Shown: piece by piece, positions 41,088-50,228 of the stretch
Layout: each line of letters starts with the position of its first letter
Position numbering within the stretch: position 1 is the first letter of the stretch
Origin: Pectobacterium araliae
GTDB taxonomy: Bacteria > Pseudomonadota > Gammaproteobacteria > Enterobacterales > Enterobacteriaceae
Length of the DNA: 64,000 bases
NCBI RefSeq assembly: GCF_037076465.1
Contig: NZ_AP028908.1
Location: 2,914,001-2,978,000, forward strand
Direction: 5' to 3'
Made by a program: the position numbers and the translations under genes
Notes under the pieces: model-generated
Seen by the model: the letters and a program-made list of their open reading frames with translations, nothing else
What the model was told of the DNA's origin: nothing
The model's database searches: none

Positions 41088-42005
41088 TTATGCGTCATCC
41101 TGTGATGATTCAGAGGGTGCATCGCTGCGGATTTCCACGTCATCGTTGCCCGGTTCTGGATGATTCGTCAGTTTGGCAAGAATGGTGGCCAGCTTGTAGC
41201 GCATTTCTGGACGGCGAACGATCATATCAATCGCCCCTTTCTCAATCAGGAATTCACTGCGCTGGAAGCCCGGCGGTAGTTTTTCACGCACGGTTTGTTC
41301 GATAACGCGTGGGCCAGCAAAACCAATCAACGCTTTCGGCTCAGCAATGTTCAGGTCGCCCAGCATCGCCAGACTCGCAGAAACGCCCCCCATGGTTGGA
41401 TCGGTCAACACGGAGATATAAGGCAAGCCGCGCTCGCGCATTTTCGCCAATGCCGCACTGGTTTTCGCCATTTGCATCAGCGACATCAGCGCTTCCTGCA
41501 TACGCGCCCCGCCACTGGCGGAGAAGCACACCAGCGGGCAGCCGTCTTCCAATGACTGCTCGACGGCGCGCACAAAGCGTGCCCCGACGACGGACGCCAT
41601 TGAACCGCCCATGAAAGCGAACTCAAATGACGCGACGACAACTGGCATGCCGTAAAGCGTGCCTTTCATGACAACCAGCGCGTCTTTCTCATCGGACTGT
41701 TTCTGCGCAGAAACCAGACGATCTTTATATTTTTTGGAATCCCGGAATTTCAGGACATCCTTCGGCTCCAGTTCGCTTCCCAGCTCGACAGTGTTTTCTT
41801 TATCCAGAAAAGCCTGTAGACGGGCACGCGCGGAAAGACGCATATGGTGATCGCACTTCGGGCAGACCCCCAAATTGCGTTCCAACTCAGCACGATAAAG
41901 AACCTGACCGCAGCTATCACATTTTGTCCAGACCCCTTCAGGGATGTTCGCTTTACGGGTCGGTGTGATATTGCTTTTGTTAAGAATTCGTTCAATCCAG
42001 CTCAT
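41088..42005 (-). CDS. accD: Acetyl-CoA carboxylase carboxyltransferase subunit beta
   Basis: Transfers carboxyl from carboxybiotin to acetyl-CoA in the first step of fatty acid synthesis, with AccA. 305 aa. N-terminal zinc ribbon CDSCGQ...CPKCDHH (four Cys, residues about 28-51), then the crotonase-like fold with [17 protein letters not shown] near 160 and [12 protein letters not shown] near 203. It ends with an acidic tail as in E. coli. folC follows after 105 bases. Confidence 0.97.
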   Translation of the reverse strand: MSWIERILNKSNITPTRKANIPEGVWTKCDSCGQVLYRAELERNLGVCPKCDHHMRLSARARLQAFLDKENTVELGSELEPKDVLKFRDSKKYKDRLVSAQKQSDEKDALVVMKGTLYGMPVVVASFEFAFMGGSMASVVGARFVRAVEQSLEDGCPLVCFSASGGARMQEALMSLMQMAKTSAALAKMRERGLPYISVLTDPTMGGVSASLAMLGDLNIAEPKALIGFAGPRVIEQTVREKLPPGFQRSEFLIEKGAIDMIVRRPEMRYKLATILAKLTNHPEPGNDDVEIRSDAPSESSQDDA

Positions 42006-42078
42006 TGATAACCTTTCTGCTTGAACCTGGCAAATGCCAGTCCGCTGTTCATGTTATTCCCTGACAACATTGCCAATG

Positions 42079-42120
42079 AAAAAATGCCTGAGCCGCACGA
42101 CAATCGCGGTACAAAGGCAT
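42079..42120 (-). terminator. Terminator of dedA
   Basis: On the minus strand ATGCCT / AGGCAT encloses CCGC / GCGG, and TTTTTTC follows. It lies between dedA and accD, so accD should have its own promoter in 42006-42229. Confidence 0.75.
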
Positions 42121-42229
42121 CGGCACCCAGAGTGTTCCCAAGAACAGACCATAAATGCTGCCCATTAAACCATAACGTTCCGGGACTGTGGATAAAAAAC
42201 TGGTCAAACCGGATGTTAAAATACTTCAC

Positions 42230-42892
42230 TTATTTCACATTGCCGCGCGAGGCTGCTCTACGGTGACGGGCGATTTCAATAATACCCGGTAGGATAGAGA
42301 GAAAAATAATCGCGACAATCAGTAATTTCAGATTTTCCTGCACGACGGGCAAATCGCCAAACAGGTAGCCCGCATAGGTGAACGACAGCACCCATAGCAA
42401 TGCACCAACCACATTATAGGCGGCAAAATGCCGATAGCTCATGTGCCCCATCCCGGCGACAAACGGCGCAAATGTTCTCACAATCGGGACAAAGCGTGCC
42501 AGAATTATCGTCTTGCCACCGTGGCGTGCGTAAAACGCATGCGTTTTATCCAGGTAGCTGCGGCGAAAAATCTTTGAATTCGGGTTGCTAAACAGCTTCT
42601 CACCGAACAGTCGTCCAATCGTGTAATTCACTGCATCGCCCGTAATCGCGGCAACAATCATCAAAAATGCCATGGTATGCACATTCAGATCGTTCGACGG
42701 CAGCGCCGCCAACGCCCCAGCGACAAACAGCAGCGAATCTCCCGGTAAGAATGGCGTCACCACTAACCCGGTTTCACAGAATAAAATCAGGAACAAAATG
42801 GCATAAACCCAGACACCATATTGCGCCACCAGTTCCGCCAGATGAACGTCAATGTGCAGAATAAAATCAATAATAAACTGTATGAACTCCAC
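42230..42892 (-). CDS. dedA: DedA-family membrane protein
   Basis: Polytopic inner membrane protein of the DedA/SNARE-associated superfamily (undecaprenyl-phosphate and phospholipid flippase family; envelope homeostasis). The GTG at 42892 gives 220 aa starting (M)[20 protein letters not shown], one residue longer than E. coli DedA, and GGGAGAAG lies 8 bases before it; a TTG further upstream opens the frame but is unlikely. Conserved [20 protein letters not shown] and the [17 protein letters not shown] motif are intact. Confidence 0.93.
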   Translation of the reverse strand: MEFIQFIIDFILHIDVHLAELVAQYGVWVYAILFLILFCETGLVVTPFLPGDSLLFVAGALAALPSNDLNVHTMAFLMIVAAITGDAVNYTIGRLFGEKLFSNPNSKIFRRSYLDKTHAFYARHGGKTIILARFVPIVRTFAPFVAGMGHMSYRHFAAYNVVGALLWVLSFTYAGYLFGDLPVVQENLKLLIVAIIFLSILPGIIEIARHRRAASRGNVK

Positions 42893-42937
42893 CACAACAT
42901 CTTCTCCCAAGAATGTACATCAAACGCACGCGGTCGA

Positions 42938-42979
42938 TATACGCAAGGCAGCTGTACAATCCGTGTTGCCTTGCGTATA
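42938..42979. other. 13-bp perfect inverted repeat between truA and dedA
   Basis: TATACGCAAGGCA / TGCCTTGCGTATA pair over 13 bp around a 16-base loop. There is no T tract on either strand. It may separate truA and dedA expression or protect an mRNA end. Confidence 0.6.
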
Positions 42980-43086
42980 GCACGCTAACTCGCATCGGCC
43001 TTATCACGCATTGCACACGGCTTTTTAATTTACCGCCATCCGGCCGCATGCAACACGCAAAAGGCACACTCGTTACAGCAAAAACA

Positions 43087-43938
43087 TCAATCCGCTAAAA
43101 AAAGCGGCCCCATCGTAGGCTGTGGCAAAGCAAAACGCGCGGGGTAATCTACCGCCACCAAATACAGCCCTTCGGCTCTGGCCGTTGCACCTGCTAACGT
43201 GCGATCTTTGGCTGCCAACAGTTCCGCAATCCACGATTCGGGACGATTGCCACACCCGACGTCCATCAGGCTACCCACGATGTTGCGCACCATGTGATGA
43301 ACAAACGCATTGGCCTTAATATCTACCACGATATAGTCACCGTGACGTGTAACCTTTAAATGATTTACATAGCGCCACGGCGTACGCGACTGGCACTGTA
43401 CTGCGCGAAAAGAGGTGAAATCATTCTCCCCCAACAGGCACTGCCCGGCACGCTCCATGCGCTCCACATCTAACGGGTGATAAAAGTGCGTCATGCCATG
43501 CGAGAGCACCGCAGGACGATAGCGGTGATTATAGATAACATAGCGGTAGCGACGTGCCGTCGCGCTGAAACGCGCATGGAAGTCTTCATCGACTGTTTTC
43601 ACCCAGCGCACGGCGATATCTGGCGGTAAATTCGCATTTACGCCCATCGTCCAGGCCGCCTCTTTTCTGATCGCCTGCGTGGTGAAATGCACGACCTGCC
43701 CAGTGCCATGAACGCCGGCATCGGTTCGCCCAGCGCAAAACACTTCTATCGGTTCATCCGCGACTTTGCTCAGCGCCTTTTCAAGACAGGCCTGTACGCT
43801 AGCGACATCGTTCTGACGCTGCCAGCCATAATACTGGCTACCGTCATACTCAATACCGAGCGCAATTTTCAGCGGGGCGCGTTCGTTTTCCGCAACGGCA
43901 GTGGCTTGAGTCGTCGCCGCCTGAGTGGTTTGCGACAT
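43087..43938 (-). CDS. truA: tRNA pseudouridine(38-40) synthase
   Basis: Isomerises uridines 38, 39 and 40 in the tRNA anticodon stem-loop. The catalytic Asp is in the [15 protein letters not shown] motif. I take the ATG at 43938 ([10 protein letters not shown]), which forms a TAATG overlap with the usg stop; the frame extends nine codons upstream into usg. The product is 283 aa, with a Thr/Ala-rich N-terminal extension of about 20 residues before the conserved [19 protein letters not shown]. Confidence 0.95.
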   Translation of the reverse strand: MSQTTQAATTQATAVAENERAPLKIALGIEYDGSQYYGWQRQNDVASVQACLEKALSKVADEPIEVFCAGRTDAGVHGTGQVVHFTTQAIRKEAAWTMGVNANLPPDIAVRWVKTVDEDFHARFSATARRYRYVIYNHRYRPAVLSHGMTHFYHPLDVERMERAGQCLLGENDFTSFRAVQCQSRTPWRYVNHLKVTRHGDYIVVDIKANAFVHHMVRNIVGSLMDVGCGNRPESWIAELLAAKDRTLAGATARAEGLYLVAVDYPARFALPQPTMGPLFLAD

Positions 43939-44948
43939 TACCCGAGATACTCCTGCACCAGACACTCAGCCGTTTCTACCGCCATCAGCGCGCCGCCAAA
44001 GCGCGCGTTATCAGCGACCGACCAGAATTGCAGCAGCTCAGGAATGCCATAGTCATTACGTAAGCAACCGACGCTCAGTTGCCCATTGCCAGAAGCGTCA
44101 CCCACCTGTGTCGGGTAATCCTGCTCGTCGCTCACCTGAATATTCCCGGCATTGAGCAGTTCGTCACGCGCTTCTTCCGCAGACAGCGGACGCAGTGATT
44201 CAAGATGAACAACCTGTGCGTGACCATAGAACACAGGGGATTGAATGCAGGTCACGGAAATCGGTAATCCGTCATCCTGCAAAACTTTGCGCACCTGATC
44301 AACCAGACTGCGCTCTTCGCGCACGCTGCCCGCATCATCCGGCAGTAAAGGCAACAGATTAAACGCTAGCTGTTTCGGGAACAGCCCTTCTTCAGGCGGA
44401 ATACCATTCAGCAAACGGGCGCTTTGCCCAGCCAGATCGTCTACCGCCGCTTTACCGTGTGCGGAAACTGACAGCATATTGACGACATGCAGACGCGACA
44501 GCCCCGCGGCATCGGTCAGGGGTTTAATCGCCGTCAGCAGTTGGCTGGTCAGGCTGTCCGCTACCGCAACGATATTGCGATTACGATAATCCGCCAGCGT
44601 ATGCGTATTCACACCAGGCACCACCAGCGGTACATCTGGTTCCAGCGCAAACAGGCCGCTGCTATCGATGACCAAACAGCCCGCATCCCCAGCGTCTTCC
44701 GCATAGCGGGCGCTGACATCTTGACCGACGACAAAAAACGCCAACTGCGCCTGCGACCAGTCAAAATCCGCCACATCGGTGACCAGACAGGACTGGCCGT
44801 TAAAACGTATAGTTTCACCCGCGCTACGCTCGCTGGCCAGCGGATACAGCTCACCCACTGGGAATTCGCGTTCCTGCAATAATTCCAGTAACGCCGTGCC
44901 TACTGCACCCGTTGCGCCCAGCAAAGCAATATTCCAGCCGTCAGACAT
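43938..44948 (-). CDS. usg: Usg-1, aspartate-semialdehyde dehydrogenase-like protein
   Basis: Paralogue of aspartate-semialdehyde dehydrogenase (336 aa; E. coli Usg 337) of unknown function. NADP-binding motif [19 protein letters not shown] is kept at the N-terminus; at the position of the catalytic Cys of true Asd enzymes I see [19 protein letters not shown] sequence ([13 protein letters not shown]), so the usual Cys is missing and dehydrogenase activity is doubtful. The ATG at 44948 ([11 protein letters not shown]) matches E. coli. It is coupled to truA by TAATG. Confidence 0.94.
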   Translation of the reverse strand: MSDGWNIALLGATGAVGTALLELLQEREFPVGELYPLASERSAGETIRFNGQSCLVTDVADFDWSQAQLAFFVVGQDVSARYAEDAGDAGCLVIDSSGLFALEPDVPLVVPGVNTHTLADYRNRNIVAVADSLTSQLLTAIKPLTDAAGLSRLHVVNMLSVSAHGKAAVDDLAGQSARLLNGIPPEEGLFPKQLAFNLLPLLPDDAGSVREERSLVDQVRKVLQDDGLPISVTCIQSPVFYGHAQVVHLESLRPLSAEEARDELLNAGNIQVSDEQDYPTQVGDASGNGQLSVGCLRNDYGIPELLQFWSVADNARFGGALMAVETAECLVQEYLG

Positions 44949-44991
44949 TTGGTTCTCTCCCAAATTTTGAATGAAACACAAATCATGAAGG

Positions 44992-45027
44992 AAACTGACA
45001 GACGATAGTGATGCCGTCTGTCAGTTT
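44992..45027. other. 13-bp hairpin between pdxB and usg
   Basis: AAACTGACAGACG / CGTCTGTCAGTTT with a 10-base loop. No proper T tract on the minus strand (CCTTCATG). It probably reduces read-through from pdxB into usg-truA or stabilises the pdxB 3' end. Confidence 0.6.
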
Positions 45028-45077
45028 ATGAATAAAAAGTGTGATACTCGCGCAACACCGTCGTCAGAGGAACACCG

Positions 45078-46214
45078 TTAACGTGCATCCCGCACTGACG
45101 CCGTGAATCCCAGCGCGTTCAGGCAATCTGCGCTGTCAGCATCGGCGCAGATAACATGGAGTGACGACCATTCGCGTCGTTCCTGATAATGTTTACGCAG
45201 GCGATCGAATTCGCCTTCCTGATGCGCTACGTGGCGCAACAACGCATCGTCCCGGCGCACATCATACACCAGATGCACCAGACGTTTTAGCAACGCCTCA
45301 TCTACCGGTGCGGTTAGTGTCACTTCGGCATAGTCCGGTTCAGGTAACAACGATGAAAGCGCGACCTGCTGCGGGATTCCGATAAACTCGCTCCAGGCTT
45401 CAAAAACCTGTGTGGTGCCGCGCGCTTTTCCTTCTAACGTATAACCCGCGATGTGCGCCGTACCGATGTCCACTCGCGCCAACAGATCGGTCGATAACGC
45501 GGGTTCTGGTTCCCACACATCAAGAATCACGCTAAGTTTTTTGCCCTGTTGCAACGCCTCAAGCAATGCAGCGTTATCCACTACTGGGCCACGGCAGGCG
45601 TTAATCAGAATACGCCCGTCCGCAAACGCACTTAGCACGTTGGCATCAACTAAATGATGCGTCCGGTACGGCCCGTCGAGGTACAACGGCGTATGCAACG
45701 TCAGAATGTCCGCGTCACGCACTAGCGTTTCCAGCGGCAGGAAATCGCCTGCATCACCGCGATCGGCTCGCGGCGGATCGCACAACAGCGTTTTCACACC
45801 CCAGGCTTTCAGGCGTGCATCCAGACGTCTGCCAACATTCCCCACACCGACAATACCGACCGTTTTATCGCGCAGTTGAAAACCATCACGTTCAGCCAGC
45901 ATCAGCAAAGAAGAAAACACGTATTCTACTACCGCAATGGCATTACAGCCGGGGGCGGCAGAAAACGCGATACCATTGGCGTTAAGCCAGGTGTCATCGA
46001 CGTGGTCGGTGCCTGCCGTCGCGCTGCCGACAAATTTTACCGCCGAACCAGACAGCAGATCCGCGTTCACCTTCGTGACCGACCGCACCATTAGTGCATC
46101 CGCACCTGCCAGCAGATCGCGCGGCAAAGGGCGTCCTGGTACGGCCTGAACGTCACCCAAACGGCTGAAAAGCTCGCGGGCATACGGCATATTCTCATCA
46201 ACCAGAATCTTCAT
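45078..46214 (-). CDS. pdxB: Erythronate-4-phosphate dehydrogenase
   Basis: Second step of the DXP-dependent pyridoxal 5'-phosphate pathway: oxidises 4-phosphoerythronate with NAD or a keto-acid acceptor. The ATG at 46214 ([16 protein letters not shown]) gives 378 aa, the same as E. coli. D-2-hydroxyacid dehydrogenase signatures: [21 protein letters not shown] near 120, [20 protein letters not shown] near 180, and [19 protein letters not shown] near 205. The family-specific C-terminal PdxB domain lies after about 290. Confidence 0.97.
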   Translation of the reverse strand: MKILVDENMPYARELFSRLGDVQAVPGRPLPRDLLAGADALMVRSVTKVNADLLSGSAVKFVGSATAGTDHVDDTWLNANGIAFSAAPGCNAIAVVEYVFSSLLMLAERDGFQLRDKTVGIVGVGNVGRRLDARLKAWGVKTLLCDPPRADRGDAGDFLPLETLVRDADILTLHTPLYLDGPYRTHHLVDANVLSAFADGRILINACRGPVVDNAALLEALQQGKKLSVILDVWEPEPALSTDLLARVDIGTAHIAGYTLEGKARGTTQVFEAWSEFIGIPQQVALSSLLPEPDYAEVTLTAPVDEALLKRLVHLVYDVRRDDALLRHVAHQEGEFDRLRKHYQERREWSSLHVICADADSADCLNALGFTASVRDAR

Positions 46215-46497
46215 TCTCTTCTCCGGTAACCTGTAGCCCGCCAAAAAAGCGGGGAGATATTTTGCCACCGAATGGGGCAGAAACCCAAGGCAATTACGAT
46301 GCGATCCCTTTCCGCCATCGGTTCACGTCGCTGTATTTCCCTCGATAAACGGCAAGTTATATGCAAAGCCACACCCCGTTGAAGAACATACCGGGTTGAT
46401 AGTCCTTATGTAGCTCTGCTATGTTGTTTGCCATTGCCGCACTTGCCCCATTTTATCGACCAGACTGGCAGCCCGTGCGTTTTCCGTCTGGTACGTT

Positions 46498-47397
46498 ATG
46501 AGAAAACCAACGTTGAACGCCCTATTTCCCACCATCGCCGTCCTGATCTGGTCAATTAACGTCATCGTCAACAAGCTCTCCGCGAGCGTTATTGACCCGG
46601 CCGCTATCTCGTTTTATCGCTGGCTTCTTGCGTTCCTCGTCATGACGCCGTTCATGCTGCCAGCGCTTCGCCAGCATGCGGTGGTCATTCGTCAACACGC
46701 CTGGAAACTGCTAGTGTTGGGTCTGCTTGGCATGGTGTTGTACCAAAGTCTGGCTTACTACGCCGCGCACACGATCAGCGCCGTGATGATGGGGATCATG
46801 GGATCGCTCGTGCCGCTCCTCACCGTCTTGCTCAGCATTCCTCTGCTACGCGTGGCACCCACGCTGGGCGTCGTGCTCGGGAGCCTGCTGTCGCTGGCAG
46901 GCATTATCTGGCTGATTGGCGAGGGGCATCCCGAACAGATTCTGGCGCAAGGCATCGGCCCCGGTGAATTCATGATGTTTTGTGCGTCGCTGTCCTATGC
47001 ACTCTATGGCGTGCTAACCAAACGCTGGAGCATCCCACTGCCCAACTGGGTATCGCTCTATGTACAAATTGCCTTTGGCGTGGTGGTACTGATTCCCAAT
47101 TTTTTGCTGACGGACAATGTACAGCTCAATGCCGACAATCTGCCGCTGGTGATTTTCGCTGGCATCATGGCTTCAATCATTGCACCTTTTTTGTGGATTC
47201 AGGGGGTGATGCGTCTGGGAGCCAGTAAAGCCGCCATCTTTATGAACCTGACGCCGATCTTTACGGCGATGATCGCGATTAGCTTTTTGCACGAGCCTTT
47301 GCACCATTATCATCTGGTTGGTGGGGGCATTACGCTACTTGGCGTGATCCTCGCCCAGCGTTTGCGCGTCCCGTTAGGACGTACTTCGAGTGATTAG
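46498..47397 (+). CDS. EamA/DMT superfamily transporter
   Basis: Ten-helix drug/metabolite transporter (299 aa) with two EamA repeats: residues about 8-140 and 155-292. The first includes PTIAVLIWSINVIVNKL and LYQSLAYYAAHTISAVMMGIMGSLVP; the second includes FMMFCASLSYALYGVLTKRW and LTPIFTAMIAISFLHEPLHHYHLVGGGIT-type terminal helices (FLHEPLHHYHLVG). Substrate unknown. It is not at this place in E. coli K-12, where pdxB is followed by flk, so it is an insertion relative to that genome. I do not recognise a specific gene name. Confidence 0.88.
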   Translation: MRKPTLNALFPTIAVLIWSINVIVNKLSASVIDPAAISFYRWLLAFLVMTPFMLPALRQHAVVIRQHAWKLLVLGLLGMVLYQSLAYYAAHTISAVMMGIMGSLVPLLTVLLSIPLLRVAPTLGVVLGSLLSLAGIIWLIGEGHPEQILAQGIGPGEFMMFCASLSYALYGVLTKRWSIPLPNWVSLYVQIAFGVVVLIPNFLLTDNVQLNADNLPLVIFAGIMASIIAPFLWIQGVMRLGASKAAIFMNLTPIFTAMIAISFLHEPLHHYHLVGGGITLLGVILAQRLRVPLGRTSSD

Positions 47398-47483
47398 TGC
47401 GCTTTAGACGATGCATGACTATCGGCCATCACGGTAGATTGCTATGATTCATCTCAATCATGACGGCAGTGAGGATAACCAAT

Positions 47484-48737
47484 ATGCAACCTGTAAACGG
47501 CTCAGGTGCCCCGCTGCCCGGCGAACGTACGGTTACGCCGACAACCTCATCTGCATCCTCTAACGCCGCTGGTTCCACCAGCGGCGATCGACCGCTGACG
47601 TTGGCACAACGCACGACGCTGGAAAATCTGGTACTCAAAGTTGCTGCGCTGACCACATCAAAGGCAGCGGAAGTCTGGACGACGGTAAAACAAGGGTTAG
47701 GACTGGCAGAAAATAATGAACTGCTGTCCCGCCACTACCAGCCTGCCGAGCAGATACTCCAGACGCGCTTAACGCAGGCGCAAGATAGCGGTGGACGTCA
47801 ACAGTGGCTTCAGCGCCTGACAGATATGCTGTCTCAGGGAAATAATCGTCAGGCGGTCAGCAATTTCATCCAGCAACAGTTCGGCAGCACCACGCTAAGC
47901 TCGCTGAATAAAATGCAGCTACAGCAGGTGGTTACGCTGCTGCAAAACGGGCAAATTCCGCAGTCAACGGCATCAGCGACTGCGTCGCAAACCGCTCAGG
48001 CCGCCAACTCGCCCGATCGTCCGCTTTCTCCTACGGAACAGCGCGGCTTGAATCAGTTAGTCACCCGATTAGCGACCATGACGGGGGAACAGCCAGCAAG
48101 AGTGCTGAACAATCTGATGATAATGCAGAATCTTAGCCCAGGCGACGTCATCCCGTTCAAACATCTGTCGCTGATCACGCAGTTCCTGCAAGCACAGGTT
48201 GAGCTACAACAGACGCAGACGCTGCTGCGCGCCACCTCGCCAACACCACAGGGAGCACCGACAAATTCAGGCACAGCGGATGCATCGTCAGAACCGCTGA
48301 CAGCCAACACCACCAATACAGCTAACGCGACAAACGCAAATTCGGCATCAACCACTACGCTATCATCACAGCCACAGCCAACACAAAACGCCCTACTTTC
48401 CACGAACCTTGCCCCATTGCAGGCGCTGCTACAACAGCCTCTGACCGCGCAGGAACAGCACTTATTGATGGATTACACGCAGAATCGCTTCAATATTGGA
48501 TTACAAACTCCGCTGACGCCGATGCAGGTCAGCGATCTGCTGACGCTCCTGTTTACCCAGCGCATCCAACGTTCACAGGAAACGGACTGGACGACCACCT
48601 CATCGTTGCTGCATCCGCTGTTTAACACTCTGATTGCCTCGCTACCGCTCAGTTGGCAATCCCTGTTTCATAAGCCGATGTTTTTGGTGATTGTCAGCAC
48701 CTGCGTCGCGGCATTTCTGTTTTGGGTGTTGATCTAA
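47484..48737 (+). CDS. flk: Flk flagellar checkpoint regulator
   Basis: C-terminally anchored inner membrane protein that couples flagellar ring assembly to hook-filament export control (Salmonella and E. coli Flk). 417 aa from the ATG at 47484, with GAGGATAACCAAT before it; E. coli Flk has 331. Two repeats related by sequence are visible: LTLAQRTTLENLVLKVAALT (near 35) and LSPTEQRGLNQLVTRLATMT (near 178), each followed by a Gln-rich helical block. The excess length is a Thr/Asn/Ala-rich low-complexity linker at about 255-300. A single helix (PMFLVIVSTCVAAFLFWVLI) ends the protein. Confidence 0.88.
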   Translation: MQPVNGSGAPLPGERTVTPTTSSASSNAAGSTSGDRPLTLAQRTTLENLVLKVAALTTSKAAEVWTTVKQGLGLAENNELLSRHYQPAEQILQTRLTQAQDSGGRQQWLQRLTDMLSQGNNRQAVSNFIQQQFGSTTLSSLNKMQLQQVVTLLQNGQIPQSTASATASQTAQAANSPDRPLSPTEQRGLNQLVTRLATMTGEQPARVLNNLMIMQNLSPGDVIPFKHLSLITQFLQAQVELQQTQTLLRATSPTPQGAPTNSGTADASSEPLTANTTNTANATNANSASTTTLSSQPQPTQNALLSTNLAPLQALLQQPLTAQEQHLLMDYTQNRFNIGLQTPLTPMQVSDLLTLLFTQRIQRSQETDWTTTSSLLHPLFNTLIASLPLSWQSLFHKPMFLVIVSTCVAAFLFWVLI

Positions 48738-48783
48738 AAACCTATCCCATTAAAGCAAGCGGATCTTCACTACGGCCAACAAC

Positions 48784-48820
48784 AAAAAACCCCGCGGCTT
48801 GCGCCTGCGGGGTTTTTGTT
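48784..48820. terminator. Bidirectional terminator between flk and fabB
   Basis: AAAAACCCCGC / GCGGGGTTTTT with a small inner hairpin; A and T runs on both flanks let it work for flk on the plus strand and for fabB on the minus strand. Confidence 0.92.
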
Positions 48821-48839
48821 TAGCCGGGTGAAAAATCGA

Positions 48840-50057
48840 TTATTTATCGAGTTTTCTCATTACCAGTGCGGCGTTAGTGCCACCAAATCCAAAGCCGTTA
48901 GACATAACGGTTTTCAGTTCACGTTCAGTGGTTTCCGTAATGATGTTCATGCCTTCAGCACGTTCATCCAGCGTATCCACGTTAATGCTCGGTGCAATAA
49001 AGCCGTGCTCCAGCATTAACAGCGTATAAATAGCTTCCTGAACACCAGCGGCCCCCAGAGAGTGCCCCGTCATCGCTTTTGTCGCAGAAATAGGCGGAAG
49101 CTTGTCACCGAAGACTTCGCGAATCGCCCACAGTTCTTTCACATCCCCCACAGGCGTAGACGTACCGTGCGTGTTGATGTAGTCGATCGGCGTGTCAATG
49201 TCTTGCATCGCCATCTTCATGCAACGCACCGCGCCTTCACCTGACGGAGCAACCATATCCGCGCCGTCAGACGTCGCGCCATAACCGACGACTTCCGCGT
49301 AGATATGTGCGCCGCGCGCCAGAGCGTGTTCCAATTCCTCTACCACAACCATACCGCCACCGCCTGCAATCACGAAACCATCGCGTTCGGCATCATAGGT
49401 ACGAGAGGCTTTTTCTGGCGTTTCATTGTATTTGGTCGACAGTGCGCCCATCGCATCAAACTCACAGGCCAGTTCCCAGCACAGTTCTTCGGCACCGCCA
49501 GCGAACACGATGTCCTGTTTGCCCATCTGGATTTGCTCAACCGCATTACCGATGCAGTGTGCGGAGGTCGCGCAGGCAGAGCTGATGGAGTAGTTCACAC
49601 CGTGAATTTTGAATGGCGTTGCCAGACAGGCAGATACCGCAGAACCCATGGATTTGGTCACCACATAAGGGCCAACCGCTTTCAGGCCACGTGGGCTGCG
49701 CATGGCGTCCGCACCAAATACCTGATAACGCGCAGAGCCGCCGGAACCGGCAATCAGGCCAACACGCGGGTTATTCTGATAAACCTCATCAGACAGCCCA
49801 GAATCCTGAATCGCCTGCTCCATGGATAAGTAAGCATAAATCGAAGCATCACTCATAAAACGCACAACTTTGCGATCGATGAGGCCAGTGGTGTCCAGTT
49901 TGACATTCCCCCAGACGTGACTACGCATACCGGAATCTTTCAGCTCTTGAGAGAAAGTAATACCCGAGCGGCCTTCCCGCAATGATGCCAGAACTTCCTG
50001 CTGGTTATTACCAATGCTCGATACGATCCCCAGGCCAGTAATCACTGCACGTTTCAT
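48840..50057 (-). CDS. fabB: 3-oxoacyl-[ACP] synthase I (KAS I)
   Basis: Condensing enzyme that elongates acyl-ACP and is required for unsaturated fatty acid synthesis. 405 aa, close to E. coli (406). The thiolase-fold catalytic triad is visible: Cys in [15 protein letters not shown] near 163, His in [12 protein letters not shown] near 298 and His in [12 protein letters not shown] near 333. Two lipid-regulator sites lie just upstream (FabR and FadR, listed separately). Confidence 0.98.
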   Translation of the reverse strand: MKRAVITGLGIVSSIGNNQQEVLASLREGRSGITFSQELKDSGMRSHVWGNVKLDTTGLIDRKVVRFMSDASIYAYLSMEQAIQDSGLSDEVYQNNPRVGLIAGSGGSARYQVFGADAMRSPRGLKAVGPYVVTKSMGSAVSACLATPFKIHGVNYSISSACATSAHCIGNAVEQIQMGKQDIVFAGGAEELCWELACEFDAMGALSTKYNETPEKASRTYDAERDGFVIAGGGGMVVVEELEHALARGAHIYAEVVGYGATSDGADMVAPSGEGAVRCMKMAMQDIDTPIDYINTHGTSTPVGDVKELWAIREVFGDKLPPISATKAMTGHSLGAAGVQEAIYTLLMLEHGFIAPSINVDTLDERAEGMNIITETTERELKTVMSNGFGFGGTNAALVMRKLDK

Positions 50058-50107
50058 TTAATACCTCTTCTTCCACTTATAGAGTTTGGGATTTCGCTTC
50101 GCACTTT

Positions 50108-50125
50108 AGCGTACAGTTGTAAGCT
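50108..50125 (-). promoter_or_regulatory. FabR operator upstream of fabB
   Basis: AGCGTACAGTTGTAAGCT is an imperfect palindrome (AGCKTACA / TGTAMGCT) matching the FabR site known at E. coli fabA and fabB. It begins 50 bases before the fabB start. Confidence 0.75.
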
Positions 50126-50126
50126 G

Positions 50127-50143
50127 AACAAGTCCGATCAGCC
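50127..50143 (-). promoter_or_regulatory. FadR site upstream of fabB
   Basis: On the minus strand GGCTGATCGGACTTGTT matches the FadR consensus AACTGGTCNGACCTGTT at all but four positions, including the central TCGGAC. FadR activates fabB in E. coli and binds next to the FabR site, as here. Confidence 0.7.
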
Positions 50144-50228
50144 GAACTAGCGCGAAATATTGCTAAATTTGCACCACGATCTTCAGCTCGTTAAAATCTC
50201 ATCATCACTTGAATAATGAGCTTTTGCC

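Noticed and set aside
49305..49829. 174-codon plus-strand frame opposite fabB
   Set aside because: Shadow of fabB codon structure; no ribosome site.
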